Shown in pieces: positions 50,168 through 59,312 of a DNA stretch of 64,000 nt; position 1 is the first letter of the stretch; the number at the start of each line of letters is the position of its first letter. Source of the DNA: Longispora fulva. GTDB taxonomy: Bacteria; Actinomycetota; Actinomycetes; Mycobacteriales; Micromonosporaceae. Both the position numbers and the translations under genes were made by a program. The notes under the pieces are model-generated. The model saw only the letters and a program-made list of their open reading frames with translations. It made no database searches and was not told where the DNA came from. The stretch is taken from NCBI RefSeq assembly GCF_015751905.1, contig NZ_JADOUF010000001.1, forward strand, positions 4,526,001-4,590,000, written 5' to 3'.

Positions 50168-50731
50168 TCAGCGGCGGGTCCGGCGGCGCGGGCGGGTGAA
50201 CGTCTGGGTGCGGACCAGCACCGGGAGGCCGAGGGCCACCAGGTCGTCGGCCAGCGCGCGTGGGTCGACCTCCAGCCGGGACCCGGACCGCTCCGGGCCG
50301 CGCCCGACGTCCACCTCCACCGAGACGCCGGCCGCGCGGGGCTCCCGGCCGTCCTGCACGTGCTCCACCAGCACGATGCCGTGCAGCCGGGCCACGGGCA
50401 CCAGCTCCGACCGGCCGAGCCGGACCACCAGCACCTCGGTGGGCGCGGTCGGGGGCGTGAGTTCCAGGCGGCAGATCTGGCGGGCGCCGATCAGAGTGAG
50501 GATCAGAAAGTACCCGAAGAGGATCAGGCCCAGGACGAACAGGGCGTCGGCCGAACCACCCGGGTGGCCGGGGACCAGCCGGAACAGCGCGGCGATCGCG
50601 GCCACGGGCAGGGCGGCGCACACGCCGGCCGTCAGGGTGCCGACGAGGAGATGGCGGGCCAGGGCCCCGGACGTGCCGCCACCGGGGCGCAGCACGAGGT
50701 CCACGCCGTCAACCCGGTGTCGCAGGACCAT
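50168..50731 (-). CDS. Membrane protein with a PH-like domain
   Basis: 187 aa. Two membrane helices (about 24-52 and 61-83) precede a C-terminal cytoplasmic strand-rich domain (VLVVRLGRSELVPVARLHGIVLVEHVQ, then DPRALADDLVALG), typical of bacterial PH-domain proteins. The tail is Arg-rich. TACTGT is 6 nt before ATG 50731. Function unknown. It converges on the small gene to its left. Confidence 0.6.
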   Translation of the reverse strand: MVLRHRVDGVDLVLRPGGGTSGALARHLLVGTLTAGVCAALPVAAIAALFRLVPGHPGGSADALFVLGLILFGYFLILTLIGARQICRLELTPPTAPTEVLVVRLGRSELVPVARLHGIVLVEHVQDGREPRAAGVSVEVDVGRGPERSGSRLEVDPRALADDLVALGLPVLVRTQTFTRPRRRTRR

Positions 50732-50766
50732 CGCCCCACAGTAACGCGGCCACTACCCGCAATCTC

Positions 50767-53337
50767 TCAAGGGGACGGCGGCAGGTCGGCCCGGGAGGCC
50801 ACGCCCAATTTGCGGATCGCCGCCGCCACGTGCTGCTCCACCGTGCGGGGCGACAGGAACAGCACGTCGGCGATCTCGCGGTTGGTCTGGCCGGCGGCGG
50901 CGAGGACGGCGACCTCGCGCTCCCGGGGGGACAGCAGGCGGCCGTAGCCGGGGCGGCCGCCGCGCTGGACGGGCACGACACCGTGCACCCGCAGCGTGTG
51001 CCGGCACCGTGCCGCGTCCCAGCCGGCCCCGAGCAGCGCGAACCGCTCGGCTGCCGCGCCCAGCTCCGCGAGCCCCTCCGCGAGGGTCGGAGCCGCCGAC
51101 CCGGGCCGGATGACGGCCGGCGACCCAGGCTGGGTGGCGGCCCTCCGGTCGGGGTCGGTGCTGGCCGGGGTCCTGCGGGTGGCCTCCGTGACGCGGACCC
51201 GGGCGGCGGCCTCGGCGGACAGGGCGGCCTCGTAGGGGCGGGGCAGGGCCCCGTAGGCCTCCTCGGCGGCGGCGAAGTCCCCCCGGCAGTACGCGAGGGC
51301 CGCCCGGGCGATCGGGGCGTCGGCCCCCTCGATCCCGGCGGCGAACTCCGCCACGAGCCCGTCGGCCGGCCGGCCGGCCCTGGTCAACGCCGCCACCGCC
51401 CAGGGCACCAGCTCCGCGCCCCACGTCCAGATCCCCTTCGCCCGGATCCGGTCCACCGCCTCCTCGGCGAGCCGGGCCGCGCCGGCCACGTCGTCGGTGG
51501 CGTGCAGCAGGCGGATCCGGGCCCCGGCTGCGGCGGCCACGACGGGTACGAACGCCTCCGACGCCCAGCCCAGCCCCGACGCGTGCAGCCGGGCCTCCGC
51601 CTGGTGCCGGTCGCCCCTGGCCAGGGCGAGCAGGCCGAGGACCAGGTTGCCCTCCGAGGCCCACATGGGCTCCTCCGCCGCGTCCACGTACGCGCCGGCC
51701 CGGTCCGCGAGCCCCGGCCAGTGGCCCCTGGCCCAGTCCAGCCGGAACCTGGTCCCACCGGACGCCGTGTCGTACGGGCCGACGGCCAGCCGGCCGCCCT
51801 CGTGCAGGAAACTCTCGGCCGCCCGGTAGTGCCCGAGCCAGGTCGCCGCGTCCGCGAGGTTGCACAGGCCCCGGGACACCTGCTGCCGGCGGCCGGGCGC
51901 GTCCGCCAGCACCGCGAGGCGCTCGGCCGCCGGCCACGCCGCCGGATCGCCGACGGCCATCAGCAGGGTGGCCTGGTTGGCGAGGATCGCGGTCCGCACC
52001 GCCGGGTCCTCGTCCGCGCACCGGGCCGCCCGGTAGAGGTAGTCGCGGTGCGCCGCCAGGTCGCCGGGCGGCAGGTACGGGAACCCGAGCGCGGCGAGGG
52101 CCCGCGCCGTCAGCGGCGGCTCGCCGGGGGTCTCCTTGAGCGCCTGGTCTAGGACCCAGCGGCCCTCGCCCTCGTGGCCGGCCCGGTCGATGAGCACGGC
52201 CCCCAGGTCCGCGCCCAGCTCCACCCGGGCGCGGGCCGGCAGCCGGGGGTCGGCGACCATCCGGCGCAGCAGGTCCAGGTCCGCCCCGGAGCGCTCGGCC
52301 AGCAGGTCGCGGAGCAGCCCGACGGCCACCTCCAGGTCGCCGGCCGCCAGGCAGCCCTCGGCGGCCTCCTCGGCGTAGCGGAGCCAGTCGGCCGGGCGGC
52401 CGCCGAGGCGACTGTGCCGGGCGAGGGCGGCCGGCACCCCGCTGTCGCGCAGCGCCGCCACGGCACGCAGGTGCATCCGGCGCCGAACCGGGCCGGGGAC
52501 CAGGGCGTAGCCGGCCTGGGCGGCGAGCGGGGACCGGTACCCGTAACGGTGGTGGGGGTGTTCGACCAGGATCCCGGCCCGCAGCGCCCCCAGCAGCCCG
52601 TCGGCGCCCGCGACGGCGGCCAGGGTCTCCTCGGGCACCGGGTCGTGCAGGACTGCCGCGGCGTGGGCCGTGGCGAGGGCCGGGCCGCGCGACCGGGCCA
52701 GCCGGGCCCCGACCAGCGCCGCCAGGGCGGGGGTCTCCCCGCACCGGAGCAGCTCGGCGATCACTCCGGCGACGCCGCCGCTGGCCGTGACCAGCACCGC
52801 GGCGTTCGGGTCCCAGCGGGCCACGTCGGCGGCGGTCAGCGGGGGTAGTCGGACCGTGGTCCTCGGCAGGGGGGTGGTCAGGGGACCCAGGGGCGCGCCG
52901 GGGACCGCGAGCTCCTCCGGGCGGTAGGTGACGACCAGGCGCAGCGGGTGGGGCGGCCGGGCCAGGACCCAGCGGAGCAGGTCGCGGGAGTCGGGGTCGA
53001 GCCACTGGGCGTCCTCGACCACGACGAGCCCGGCCAGCAGGGGCCGCAGCCGCCGCATCACGCCGAGCCGGCCCGGGGCGGTGCCGGACCCGGTGTGCCC
53101 ACCGAGGCCCGCCGCGACGTCGTCGGACACCGTGGCGAACGGGGCCCACGGCACCGGGCGTTCCAGCGGCGGGCAGGTCAGGGTCAGATCCGGGGAGTCG
53201 CCGAGCCACTCGCGCAGCAGCCGGGACGTGCCGGCGCCCGCCTCGCCCTCGACGAACACGACCCAGGACTCAGCCGACGTCGCCGCCCGCAGAGTGGCGA
53301 GGACGCCGTCGCGGCCGACGAACGGAGTCGTAGTCAT
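50767..53337 (-). CDS. LAL-type LuxR regulator with an AAA-like ATPase domain
   Basis: 856 aa. It has an N-terminal STAND ATPase region (FVGRDGVLATLRAA), a long helical TPR-like middle, and a C-terminal LuxR HTH (LLSPREREVAVLAAAGQTNREIADVLFLSPRTVEQHVAAAIRKLG). Walker A reads VEGEAGAGTSRLL: the invariant Lys before Thr/Ser is Thr. Walker B (LVVVEDAQWLD) is kept. Nucleotide binding may therefore be weak. GTG 53370 would add eleven residues (VNNLCGKVDAS) and is possible. Confidence 0.85.
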   Translation of the reverse strand: MTTTPFVGRDGVLATLRAATSAESWVVFVEGEAGAGTSRLLREWLGDSPDLTLTCPPLERPVPWAPFATVSDDVAAGLGGHTGSGTAPGRLGVMRRLRPLLAGLVVVEDAQWLDPDSRDLLRWVLARPPHPLRLVVTYRPEELAVPGAPLGPLTTPLPRTTVRLPPLTAADVARWDPNAAVLVTASGGVAGVIAELLRCGETPALAALVGARLARSRGPALATAHAAAVLHDPVPEETLAAVAGADGLLGALRAGILVEHPHHRYGYRSPLAAQAGYALVPGPVRRRMHLRAVAALRDSGVPAALARHSRLGGRPADWLRYAEEAAEGCLAAGDLEVAVGLLRDLLAERSGADLDLLRRMVADPRLPARARVELGADLGAVLIDRAGHEGEGRWVLDQALKETPGEPPLTARALAALGFPYLPPGDLAAHRDYLYRAARCADEDPAVRTAILANQATLLMAVGDPAAWPAAERLAVLADAPGRRQQVSRGLCNLADAATWLGHYRAAESFLHEGGRLAVGPYDTASGGTRFRLDWARGHWPGLADRAGAYVDAAEEPMWASEGNLVLGLLALARGDRHQAEARLHASGLGWASEAFVPVVAAAAGARIRLLHATDDVAGAARLAEEAVDRIRAKGIWTWGAELVPWAVAALTRAGRPADGLVAEFAAGIEGADAPIARAALAYCRGDFAAAEEAYGALPRPYEAALSAEAAARVRVTEATRRTPASTDPDRRAATQPGSPAVIRPGSAAPTLAEGLAELGAAAERFALLGAGWDAARCRHTLRVHGVVPVQRGGRPGYGRLLSPREREVAVLAAAGQTNREIADVLFLSPRTVEQHVAAAIRKLGVASRADLPPSP

Positions 53338-53859
53338 GGATGCGTCCACCTTGCCACAGAGGTTGTTCACGTGCCCCCTACGGATGGCCACCCGGATCAC
53401 CGAACCGGGAGCATCTACCCAGGTAGGTGTCGCACACCCGCCTCGGGCGCCTCCCGCACCCGGCCCCGCGACGCGCTGGCGGCCGGAACCCTCGGCGAGT
53501 GGGCGAGCACGGTGCCCTCGCCGCACTCCGCGGCGGCGAGGGCATCCGTCGCGTTCGCGCGCGCCCCGTAACCGACCCCGCATTGACCGCCCGTTGAGGG
53601 ACGCGCGCCATTCTCAGGGAGTCGCGAACAAGCACTTTTCGTCACTCGGACACGACGTACAGTGAAAGTGTCGTCCTGTGGGGACTGTGCGGAATCACGG
53701 CGCTACAGGCCCTCTGGCTTGCGAATATGCGTCTACCAGGAGACTTGTAGATCTTCGCGCGGCAGTGAAAGGATTTGTTCAAGAACGAATCAGGACGGGC
53801 GACGTGGTTGGTCGCCGGGACGCCCGTCCCGATTCTCACCAGAAGAACTGGAGCCACCC
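53338..53859. other. Intergenic region of 522 bp with one strong hairpin
   Basis: No recognisable gene. A perfect 11-bp inverted repeat, TGCCCTCGCCG (53513-53523) and CGGCGAGGGCA (53534-53544), lies in the middle and may sit in the leader of the leftward regulator. Between 53660 and 53860 the plus strand keeps an open frame with several cysteines (VSSCGDCAE, ICVYQETC) in phase with the next gene, with TACAGT nearby. Its composition is less GC-rich than true genes, so it is probably not translated, though an extended N-terminus cannot be excluded. Confidence 0.4.
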
Positions 53860-54108
53860 GTGGAGCAGCGTCCGTTCAACGCCTCCCCTGTCTATCACGG
53901 GGATTCACGCCCCGCCACGTGGCCGGTCGGCAAATGGCAGGTCGTCCGTACCCGGCTGCCGCGCGACGCCGCAGGGCGCGAGCTGGTGCTGGAGTGCACC
54001 GAGCTGCGGGACCGGGGGCAGGCGCTGGCCATGTTCGACCGGTGGCGGGACGACCCGGCCGTCGCGGCCGGCGAGCAGCGGATCAAGGTGGTCGAACTCG
54101 AGTCGTGA
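53860..54108 (+). CDS. Small hypothetical protein
   Basis: 82 aa from GTG 53860. It has no signal or membrane segment. Its segments include YHGDSRPATWPVGKWQVVRT, LPRDAAGRELVLECTELRD, then a helix ALAMFDRWRDDPAVAAGEQRIKV. AGAAG is found a little upstream as a weak ribosome-binding site. The frame is open for another 66 codons upstream with cysteine-rich content, so the true start is uncertain. No family recognised. Confidence 0.5.
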   Translation: MEQRPFNASPVYHGDSRPATWPVGKWQVVRTRLPRDAAGRELVLECTELRDRGQALAMFDRWRDDPAVAAGEQRIKVVELES

Positions 54109-54138
54109 GCCGTTGGGGGCCCACGACCCGAGCGTCCG

Positions 54139-55485
54139 TCAGCCGAGCAGGAGCATCGGCCGTTCGACCCGGTCGGCGACGTAACGCAGGTAGCCGCCGG
54201 CCACCCCGCCGTCGCACACCCGGTGGTCGAAGGTGAGACCCATCTGGGTCACCTTGCGTACCGCGAGCTGGCCGTCCACCACCCACGGCTTGTCGATGAT
54301 CCGGCCCACGCCGAGCATCGCCGCCTCCGGGTGGTTGATGATCGGCGTGGAGCCGTCGACGCCGTAGCCGCCGTAGTTGTTCAGCGTGAACGTGCCGCCG
54401 GTCATGTCCGCCAGGCCCAGCCGGCCGGCCCGGGCCAGCTCGACGAGGCGGACGATCTCGTCGGCCAGCTCCACCGTGGACAGCAGGTGCGCGTCCCGGA
54501 TCACGGGCACGACGAGGCCGCGCTCGGTCTGGGCGGCGAAGCCCAGGTTCACGTACGGCAGCCGGACGATCTCGTCGCCGTCGACCTGGGCGTTGAGCTG
54601 CGGGTAGCGCAGCAGGCCGGCGACGGTGATCCGGGCGAGCAGGGCGAGGACGCCGACCCTGTGGTCCGGGTAGCCGGCCGCCAGCTCGTTCTTCGCGCTC
54701 ATCAGGCCGGTGGCGTCCACGTCCACCCAGGTGGTGGCGTCGGGGATCTCGCGGCGGCTGCGGGACAGCCGGTCGGCCATCGCCTTGAGCTGGCCCTTGA
54801 TGGGGACCCGCTCGTCGAGAAGACCGATCCGACGGGTACCGGCGGCCACGGCGCCGGCCGGCACGGCGACCCGGGGCACGGAGGTCGCGGCGACGGTCGC
54901 CGGAGTCCTGGCCGCCTCGATGGCCGACTCGACGTCCCGTCGGGTGACGATGCCGCCGAGGCCCGAGCCGGTGAGGGCTGCCACGTCGACGGCGTTGTCG
55001 GCGGCCAGCCGGCGGACGATGGGCGAGATGACGAGCGGGGCCCGCTTCTCGGCGACCTTCTCGGTAACGGCGGTGCCGGTTCCGGTTCCGTTGACTGTGG
55101 TGCCCGCGCCGAGGCGGCGGCGACGGCGGCCGGTCATCTCGGCGGTGCCGTAGCCGACGAGGACGTTGCCGGAGCCCTTGGACTCGGCCGGCGCCTTGGC
55201 CCCGGCCATTTCCTCGTCCCGATAGGTGTCCGGGGCAACGCGACCGTCGGGGGAGCCGATCGTGATCAGCGGCTTGCCCACGTCCACGACCGACCCGGCC
55301 GCGCCGTGCAGCTCCAGCACCGTCCCGGCGTAGGGGCACGGCACGTCCACGGCCGCCTTCGCCGTCTCGACCACGACCACGATCTGGTCGATCCCGACGG
55401 TGTCGCCGACCGCGACCCGCCATTCGAGGATCTCGGCCTCGGTCAGGCCCTCCCCCAGGTCGGGGAGATGGAAGACGGAAGTCAT
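54139..55485 (-). CDS. bkdC: Dihydrolipoyl acyltransferase (E2) of a branched-chain 2-oxoacid dehydrogenase
   Basis: 448 aa. The lipoyl domain (1-80) has ETAKAAVDV with lipoyl-Lys43. A peripheral-subunit-binding domain lies at about 150-190 (SPIVRRLAADNAVDVAALTGSGLGGIVTRRDV). The catalytic domain ends with FDHRVCDGGVAGGYL, including the active-site His. It takes the acyl group from E1 and passes it to CoA. ATG 55485 overlaps the E1 beta stop as ATGA. The E3 component is not in this window. Confidence 0.92.
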   Translation of the reverse strand: MTSVFHLPDLGEGLTEAEILEWRVAVGDTVGIDQIVVVVETAKAAVDVPCPYAGTVLELHGAAGSVVDVGKPLITIGSPDGRVAPDTYRDEEMAGAKAPAESKGSGNVLVGYGTAEMTGRRRRRLGAGTTVNGTGTGTAVTEKVAEKRAPLVISPIVRRLAADNAVDVAALTGSGLGGIVTRRDVESAIEAARTPATVAATSVPRVAVPAGAVAAGTRRIGLLDERVPIKGQLKAMADRLSRSRREIPDATTWVDVDATGLMSAKNELAAGYPDHRVGVLALLARITVAGLLRYPQLNAQVDGDEIVRLPYVNLGFAAQTERGLVVPVIRDAHLLSTVELADEIVRLVELARAGRLGLADMTGGTFTLNNYGGYGVDGSTPIINHPEAAMLGVGRIIDKPWVVDGQLAVRKVTQMGLTFDHRVCDGGVAGGYLRYVADRVERPMLLLG

Positions 55486-56510
55486 CGCGACCCCACAAAC
55501 GGCACGTCGTCCCACTGCAACCGGGCGATGGTGTCCAGCACCCGGTCGACCCCGGGCAGGTGGTGGTGCTCCAGCTTCGGCGGCGGGTACGGGATGTCGT
55601 AGCCGGCGACCCGCAGCACCGGGGCCGCGAGGGCGTGGAAGCAGCGCTCCTGCACCCGGGCCGCCATCTCGGCCCCGACCCCGGCGAAGCCGGACGCCTC
55701 GGTGACCACGACGCACCGGCCGGTCTTGCGCACGGAGGCGTCGACGGTCGCGTCGTCGTACGGGTTGATGGTGCGCAGGTCCACCACCTCGACGCTCCAG
55801 CCGTCCTCGACGGCGGCGTCGGCGGCGGCGAGGGCGACCGGCATCGCGGGACCGTAGGCGAGCAGGGTCACGTCGGTGCCCTCGCGGCGCACGACGGCCT
55901 GGCCGAACGGGGCGGTCGCGACCGGCAGGGACACCTCGTCCTTGGACCAGTACAGCTTCTTCGGCTCGAGGAAGATGACCGGGTCGGGGTCGTTGATGGC
56001 CTCACGCAGCAGCGAGTACGCGTCGGCCACCGTGGACGGGGCGACGACCTTCAGGCCGGGGGTGTGCGCGTAGTACGCCTCGGAGGAGTCGCAATGGTGC
56101 TCGACGCCGCCGATGCCGCCCGCGTACGGGACCCGGATGACGAGCGGCAGGGTGATCGCGCCCCGCGTCCGGTTCCGCATCTTGGCCACGTGCGACAGGA
56201 TCTGCTCGAACGCCGGGTACGCGAACGCGTCGAACTGCAGCTCCACCACCGGCCGGAACCCGGCCATGGCCATGCCGATCGCGAAGCCCATGATGCCGGC
56301 CTCGGCGAGCGGGGTGTCGAAGCAGCGGTCCTCGCCGAAGTCGCGGGTCAGCCCGTCGGTGATCCGGAAGACGCCGCCGAGCGCGCCGACGTCCTCGCCG
56401 AACACGACCACCCGGTCGTCGTCCTTGAGCGCGTCGCGCAGGGCGGTGTTGAGGGCCTGGGCCATGGTGGTCGGCGAGGCGGCCGGCGCGGCCACGGCGG
56501 AGGAGCTCAT
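55482..56510 (-). CDS. bkdB: 2-oxoisovalerate dehydrogenase E1 beta subunit
   Basis: 342 aa. MAQALNTALRDALKDDDRVVVFGEDVGALGGVFRITDGL at the N-terminus, CFDTPLAEAGIMGFAIGMAM, VELQFDAFAYPAFEQ and HHCDSSEAYYAHTPGLKV are E1 beta signatures. It binds TDP jointly with the alpha subunit. The branched-chain substrate is favoured over pyruvate because of the divergent Lrp/AsnC gene, but a pyruvate complex is not excluded. ATG 56510 overlaps the alpha-subunit stop as ATGA. Confidence 0.92.
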   Translation of the reverse strand: MSSSAVAAPAASPTTMAQALNTALRDALKDDDRVVVFGEDVGALGGVFRITDGLTRDFGEDRCFDTPLAEAGIMGFAIGMAMAGFRPVVELQFDAFAYPAFEQILSHVAKMRNRTRGAITLPLVIRVPYAGGIGGVEHHCDSSEAYYAHTPGLKVVAPSTVADAYSLLREAINDPDPVIFLEPKKLYWSKDEVSLPVATAPFGQAVVRREGTDVTLLAYGPAMPVALAAADAAVEDGWSVEVVDLRTINPYDDATVDASVRKTGRCVVVTEASGFAGVGAEMAARVQERCFHALAAPVLRVAGYDIPYPPPKLEHHHLPGVDRVLDTIARLQWDDVPFVGSR

Positions 56511-57664
56511 TCGGCGGCCAGTTCTTCGAGGAGCTGCGCGCGCTGGGCGACGAGCTGCGGGGTGGGCGTGGCGTAGACGTGCTCGAACAGGTCGGTCGGG
56601 GTGAGGGTCGGGTCGGCGTTCATCCGCTCGCGCAGGTTCGCGGCGTACACCTCGGCCTCGTTCTTGAACTGCTCTTCGAGGGTGTCGTCGAGCGCGCCGA
56701 GCGCGCGCAGGTGGGCGGCGAGCCGGGCGACCGGGTCCTTGGTGCGCCACTCCTCGACCTCGCCGGCCTCCCGGTAGCGGGTGGCGTCGTCGGCGTTGGT
56801 GTGCGCGTCGATCCGGTAGGTGTGGGCCTCGACCAGGAACGGACCGTTGCCGGACCGGCCGTGCTCGACGGCGGCGAGCATCACGGCGAGCACGGCGACC
56901 GGGTCGTTGCCGTCGACCCGCTCGGAGCGGATGCCGTAGCCGACGCCCTTGTAGGCCAGCGACGGGGCCTTGGTCTGCTTGGCGAGCGGGACGCTGATCG
57001 CGTAGCCGTTGTTCTGCACCAGGAAGACGACGGGCGCGGCGAACACGGCGGCGAAGTTGAGCGCCTCGTGGAAGTCGCCCTCGCTGGTCGCACCGTCGCC
57101 GATGAAGGCGAGCGCGACGTTGTCGGTGCCCTTGCGCTTCTCGCCGTAGGCGACGCCGGCCGCGTGGACGGTCTGGGTGGCAAGGGGGGTGCACTGCGGG
57201 GCGGTGCGCCAGGCGGCGGCGTCGTAGCCGCAGTGCCAGTCGCCGCGCAGCAGGGTCAGCGCCTCGACCGGGTCGATGCCCCGGGTCGCCAGGGCGACGG
57301 ACTCGCGGTAGGTGGGGAACATCCAGTCGTCGGCGCGCAGGGCGAGCACGGCCCCGACCTGGCAGGCCTCCTGGCCGTGGCTGGACGGGTAGACGGCGAG
57401 CCGGCCCTGCTTGGTCAGCGCGGTGCACTGCTGGTCGAACCGACGACCGACAACCATCTTCCGGTACGCCTGCAGGAGCAGCTCCGGAGCCGGCTCGCTG
57501 TAGCCGTGGTGCTCGTCGACGCGGGCGCCGTGCTCGTCCAGGAAGCGGATGGGGCGCTCGGCGGGCAGGAGCGCGCTGGCGGCCTTGGCTTCGGGGCTGG
57601 TCTTGGCGACCGCCCTGGCTCCGGGCGACTTACCGCGTGTCGACGTCGTTGTCATACCTCGCAT
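56507..57664 (-). CDS. bkdA: 2-oxoisovalerate dehydrogenase E1 alpha subunit
   Basis: 385 aa from 57664, or 382 from the ATG at 57655. YRKMVVGRRFDQQCTALTKQGRLAVYPSSHGQEA is the usual start. The TDP-binding motif is FIGDGATSEGDFHEALNFAAVFAAPVVFLVQNN. A conserved YRIDAHTNADDATRYR loop follows. It decarboxylates branched 2-oxoacids, feeding branched fatty acids or catabolism. First gene of the operon, facing the Lrp/AsnC gene. Confidence 0.92.
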   Translation of the reverse strand: MRGMTTTSTRGKSPGARAVAKTSPEAKAASALLPAERPIRFLDEHGARVDEHHGYSEPAPELLLQAYRKMVVGRRFDQQCTALTKQGRLAVYPSSHGQEACQVGAVLALRADDWMFPTYRESVALATRGIDPVEALTLLRGDWHCGYDAAAWRTAPQCTPLATQTVHAAGVAYGEKRKGTDNVALAFIGDGATSEGDFHEALNFAAVFAAPVVFLVQNNGYAISVPLAKQTKAPSLAYKGVGYGIRSERVDGNDPVAVLAVMLAAVEHGRSGNGPFLVEAHTYRIDAHTNADDATRYREAGEVEEWRTKDPVARLAAHLRALGALDDTLEEQFKNEAEVYAANLRERMNADPTLTPTDLFEHVYATPTPQLVAQRAQLLEELAAE

Positions 57665-57691
57665 GGTGCCGCCTGGTGAGACACCTGATCA

Positions 57692-57707
57692 ACCTGGTCC
57701 GCCAGGT
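57692..57707. promoter_or_regulatory. Inverted repeat operator in the bkd/Lrp intergenic region
   Basis: ACCTGG-TCCG-CCAGGT is a perfect 6-bp dyad. It lies between the divergent operons with further CCTGGT and CACCTGATC words nearby, the repetitive layout expected for Lrp/AsnC binding. TAGGCT at 57721-57726 is a -10 candidate for the regulator. Reading left, TTGTCG and TGATC elements bracket the dyad. Confidence 0.5.
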
Positions 57708-57734
57708 CGCGACAATCGGCTAGGCTCGGAGGTT

Positions 57735-58226
57735 GTGAGCGACCAATCGTCTTTTTCCGTGCCGGACAAACCGGACTCGCCGAGAACTCTGGATGACCTG
57801 GATCACAAGATCCTCACGGAGCTGGCCATCGACGGCCGCCTCTCCATGCGCGCACTGGCGGAGAAGCTGCACATCTCCCGGGCCAACGCGTACGCCCGGG
57901 TGGACCGGCTCGTCGCCGACGGCGTGATCCTCGGCTTCGGGGCCCGACTGAACCCGGAGCGGGCCGGACTGGGCACGCCCGCCTACGTGATGGTGACGAT
58001 CGAGCAGAACACGTGGCGGGAGGTGGTCGCCCGGCTGCGCGTCATCCGGTACGTGGACCACATCGCGCTCGTGGGCGGCGACTTCGACATCCTGGTGCTG
58101 GTCCGGGCGCCGGACAACGCGGCGTTGCGGCACCTGGTGCTGGAGAAGATCCAGGAGATTCCCGGGGTGAAGGGGACCAGGACGTGGCTGGTGTTCGACG
58201 AGGCGACCGGGGCGGGGCCGCACTAG
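57735..58226 (+). CDS. bkdR: Lrp/AsnC-family regulator, probable BkdR
   Basis: 163 aa. The N-terminal HTH is LDDLDHKILTELAIDGRLSMRALAEKLHISRANAYARVDRLVADGVI at about 18-65. The C-terminal RAM effector domain is about 85-150 (VALVGG-like IALVGGDFDILVLVRAPDN). Lrp proteins bind amino acids such as leucine and form octamers. It is divergent from the branched-chain dehydrogenase operon, matching BkdR in other bacteria. The gene symbol is by context. Confidence 0.88.
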   Translation: MSDQSSFSVPDKPDSPRTLDDLDHKILTELAIDGRLSMRALAEKLHISRANAYARVDRLVADGVILGFGARLNPERAGLGTPAYVMVTIEQNTWREVVARLRVIRYVDHIALVGGDFDILVLVRAPDNAALRHLVLEKIQEIPGVKGTRTWLVFDEATGAGPH

Positions 58227-58329
58227 ATCTCGGGGACTCCGGTGGCTCCAACTGATGGGCCAGCCGGCGCGAGATGTCCTGGTGCGCCCTTCCGGGGGGC
58301 ACGTGATGCTGGCAGGTATGAGCCTACGG

Positions 58330-59229
58330 TCAGCCTCGCTCGTAGCGGGCGCGTTGGCCCGTCTCGACGTAGCCGAGGGACTCGTAGAGGGCCGTCGCGC
58401 CCGGGTTGTTCGTCGCGACCATCAGCAGGACCGAGGTCGCGCCCTCCGCGCGCATGCGGTTCGCCGACTCCGTGAGCAGCGCCCGGCCGAGGCCCCGTCG
58501 GCGCCACGCCGGGACCACGCCGGCCTGACCGATCGCGTGGTCCGGGCTGGCGACGCAGAAGCCCGCCGGGGCGCCCTCCGCGTCCCGGGCCAGGAGCGCC
58601 CAGTCGGCCCGGAAGTCGTCCTCGTCGCCGCTGATCCAGTCGATCCACTCCCCGGACGACCAGCCGGGGAAGCCTGGGCGGTCGCGGAAGGAGGCGTCGT
58701 AGGCGGTGAAGAAGTCGGCCTCGTTGCCGGGTCGCCATTCCTCCAGGATGATGCCGTCGGGCAGCGGGGTGGCGGCCGGCGCCAGCGTGGCCCCGCCGGT
58801 CGTGAGGGGGCAGGTCATGACGAGTTCGCCGAAGGTGCGTTCGAGGCCGTAGCCGGTGAGGAGGCGGTCGACGGCCGGGGTCCAGGACTCGGTCTCGACC
58901 CGGGGGCGAGGCGCGCGGGCCAGGCCCCACTCGAGGAGATGCCGGCCGAGGCCGCGCCCCCGGTACGCGGGGGCGACCTGGGCGACGATGCCGGTGAGGC
59001 CGATGCCGGGCTGGCCGGGGCCCGGGGCCGGGCCGACCGGGCGGACGGCCACCGACGCGACCAGCTCGCCGGACTCGAAGGCTCCGAGCGCCTCGCCGCC
59101 GAGATAGCGGCCCCGGAGGAAGCCCTCGTCGGCGGACTGCGGCATGCCGCCGTCGGCGGCGAGGACCGACCGGGTGAGGGCCGCGAGGGCCGGCAGGTCG
59201 GATGCGGTGAGCGCGCGCCACTGGGTCAT
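58330..59229 (-). CDS. Tandem GNAT acetyltransferase
   Basis: 299 aa with two GNAT folds. The first has VAQVAPAYRGRGLGRHLLEWGLA (acetyl-CoA site). The second has GVVPAWRRRGLGRALLTESANRMRAEG, then VLLMVATNNPGATALYESLGY. Tandem GNATs include mycothiol synthase MshD, but motif spacing does not prove that role, and a stand-alone function is equally likely. TACATT lies 6 nt before ATG 59229. Confidence 0.85.
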   Translation of the reverse strand: MTQWRALTASDLPALAALTRSVLAADGGMPQSADEGFLRGRYLGGEALGAFESGELVASVAVRPVGPAPGPGQPGIGLTGIVAQVAPAYRGRGLGRHLLEWGLARAPRPRVETESWTPAVDRLLTGYGLERTFGELVMTCPLTTGGATLAPAATPLPDGIILEEWRPGNEADFFTAYDASFRDRPGFPGWSSGEWIDWISGDEDDFRADWALLARDAEGAPAGFCVASPDHAIGQAGVVPAWRRRGLGRALLTESANRMRAEGATSVLLMVATNNPGATALYESLGYVETGQRARYERG

Positions 59230-59312
59230 GGCCGCAATGTAGGACCCGTGGCAGTCGGCCGTCAGCTGGTTTTCGGGCCAGCCGTGGCGACACACGGTCG
59301 TCGGGCCGGCTT

